From positions 43,592,970-43,656,969 of the forward strand of contig OX393579.1 of assembly GCA_947652605.1 (NCBI GenBank): DNA of 64,000 nucleotides, read 5' to 3'. The notes beneath the pieces were generated by a model. It ran no database searches. It was given only the letters and a program-made list of their open reading frames with translations, and was not told where the DNA came from. A program made the translations under genes and the position numbers. Numbering within the stretch: position 1 is the stretch's first letter; each line of letters opens with the position of its first letter. The DNA comes from Elmis aenea (taxonomy: Eukaryota > Arthropoda > Insecta > Coleoptera > Elmidae). Shown here in pieces: positions 63,087 to 64,000 of this stretch.

Positions 63087-64000
63087 TGTACCACAACCAT
63101 TTCGCTGCGGGAACCGAAATATAGCCGCGTTTTCCTAGCAGCAGGAATTGTACGCGGCGTAGAACGTAGTAATGCCTCGACCAATCAACATAGAGAGATT
63201 CGTGTTAAATGATGTCGATGTAGTGGACTGTATTAAAAATTGTACTGGTAAAAAATAGTTGGTTTTATTGACTTCTTTCTTCTTTAATTTTATTACGTAA
63301 TTAATATCCGCTTATATTCTAAACTTATTCAAATGTTAAGTTGACACTTGCTTACATTTTGGCACTTGTTTTGCATAAGCGCGGCCTACTTCGGTGCATA
63401 AAAATGCATTTAATTGCATTTTTATGCTACTTTTTTGAAAAGTATTGAATATCTCAACAACTACGGGGTTTAGACATAGGACCTTTCATAAAAATTGAAG
63501 GGGAGAAAAAATTCTATCGAATAGCATAATAAAACAAGGGTGTTTACATTTGAAAAAAATGAGTTATGTCACTTTGAAATTTGGAAAGTTTGTCATTTTT
63601 TTGTGAAGACCCTGTATCAATAAATTTAAATTTTTTATTTTTAAAATGTTGCTCCCTAACCGGACTAACATTATTGTTAAAACTTATTTCTTAACTTCAA
63701 GAAACGAGGTCGCTACGATTTTTTAATGTTATGCCTGCTTATGTCAGATTTTTCGGAAAAAAATATAAGTTGGTAACACTGTCACAAAATCAAAAAATGA
63801 AAAGACAATGGGCGCGTTCAGCCGACGCAACGGTTGCCAGTCACCGTAAACAAGTTTCAGTTATGTTTACACGCAACAAGTTGAGAATGCCTATACGGAT
63901 AGTTTACAGTTGATGTTGATGTCATGACGTTGCTTTTTGTTATGACATTTGTAATAGGTTATGTATACCTGATGTGAGTAAAATTGAATTTGTGTTTATA
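63087..64000. other. Unassigned end of window, with hairpin and MITE end
   Basis: A forward frame at 63731-63913 encodes 60 residues with a basic middle (NQKMKRQWARSADATVASHR) but no known family. AAGACCCTGTATCA near 63610 resembles the MITE end at 24165. The hairpin 63396-63427 is listed separately. Bases 63087-63240 are slightly GC-richer without recognised content. Confidence 0.3.
63396..63427. repeat. Perfect 32-base palindrome
   Basis: GCATAAAAATGCA, six bases, TGCATTTTTATGC: 13-bp perfect arms around TTTAAT, itself nearly self-complementary. It could be a MITE core or just a hairpin; no RNA function is suggested by the surroundings. Confidence 0.7.

Overview
The window is AT-rich animal DNA that looks like an insect intergenic or intronic region. 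The transposon families suggest this: mori-type mariner, Tc1/mariner-like transposases with a DUF4817-type helix-turn-helix, hAT, PIF/Harbinger, a Penelope-like reverse transcriptase and several non-LTR retrotransposons. A large beetle-like genome is my best guess, but nothing in the sequence fixes the species. I found no intact host protein gene, rRNA, genuine tRNA or CRISPR array. Nearly every recognisable coding stretch is a decayed transposon gene, and short open frames elsewhere are what AT-rich DNA yields by chance.

Layout. 0-8 kb: foldback elements (1-345, 719-2307, 6693-7694), a LINE 3' tail and many termini of the CAGGGTG type. 8-16 kb: a reverse-strand mori-type mariner broken by a small hAT (8-bp target duplication), then a forward mariner-like element (13581-15756) broken by a Harbinger MITE (TTA duplication) and holding a MADF-like fragment. 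16-24 kb: LINE remnants, including an RNase H-type LINE fragment lying between two 214-bp direct repeats. 24-31 kb: hAT zinc-finger and dimerisation remnants, a seven-unit tandem array with an exact 196-bp period, and a mariner deletion derivative. 31.5-33.5 kb: the best preserved LINE, reverse strand, with a (TTA)n tail. 36-43.5 kb: a hAT MITE inside a palindromic repeat, a 1.3-kb GGGGAGACCGGGG element, and a composite holding a DD41D mariner-like transposase between 330-bp inverted arms. 44-54 kb: LINE tails in both orientations, a hAT with transposase remnant, and a tRNA-derived SINE with an 11-bp target duplication. 54.8-57.5 kb: a 2.6-kb foldback whose arms are built of 147-bp tandem repeats and carry mirror-image pieces of a Penelope-like reverse transcriptase. 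58-64 kb: a 275-bp-arm MITE, the 5' half of a LINE with ORF1, and a three-deep nest of hAT insertions.

The elements do not form a pathway. They form a layered insertion record whose order can be read from target-site duplications: hAT into mariner, Harbinger into mariner, hAT MITE into a palindrome, hAT into hAT, and a palindromic MITE into LINE reverse transcriptase. The least ordinary object is the foldback at 54.8-57.5 kb. Next are the 196-bp array, the LINE with 214-bp flanking duplications, and a palindrome family (36 and 50 kb) with protein-like conservation between copies.
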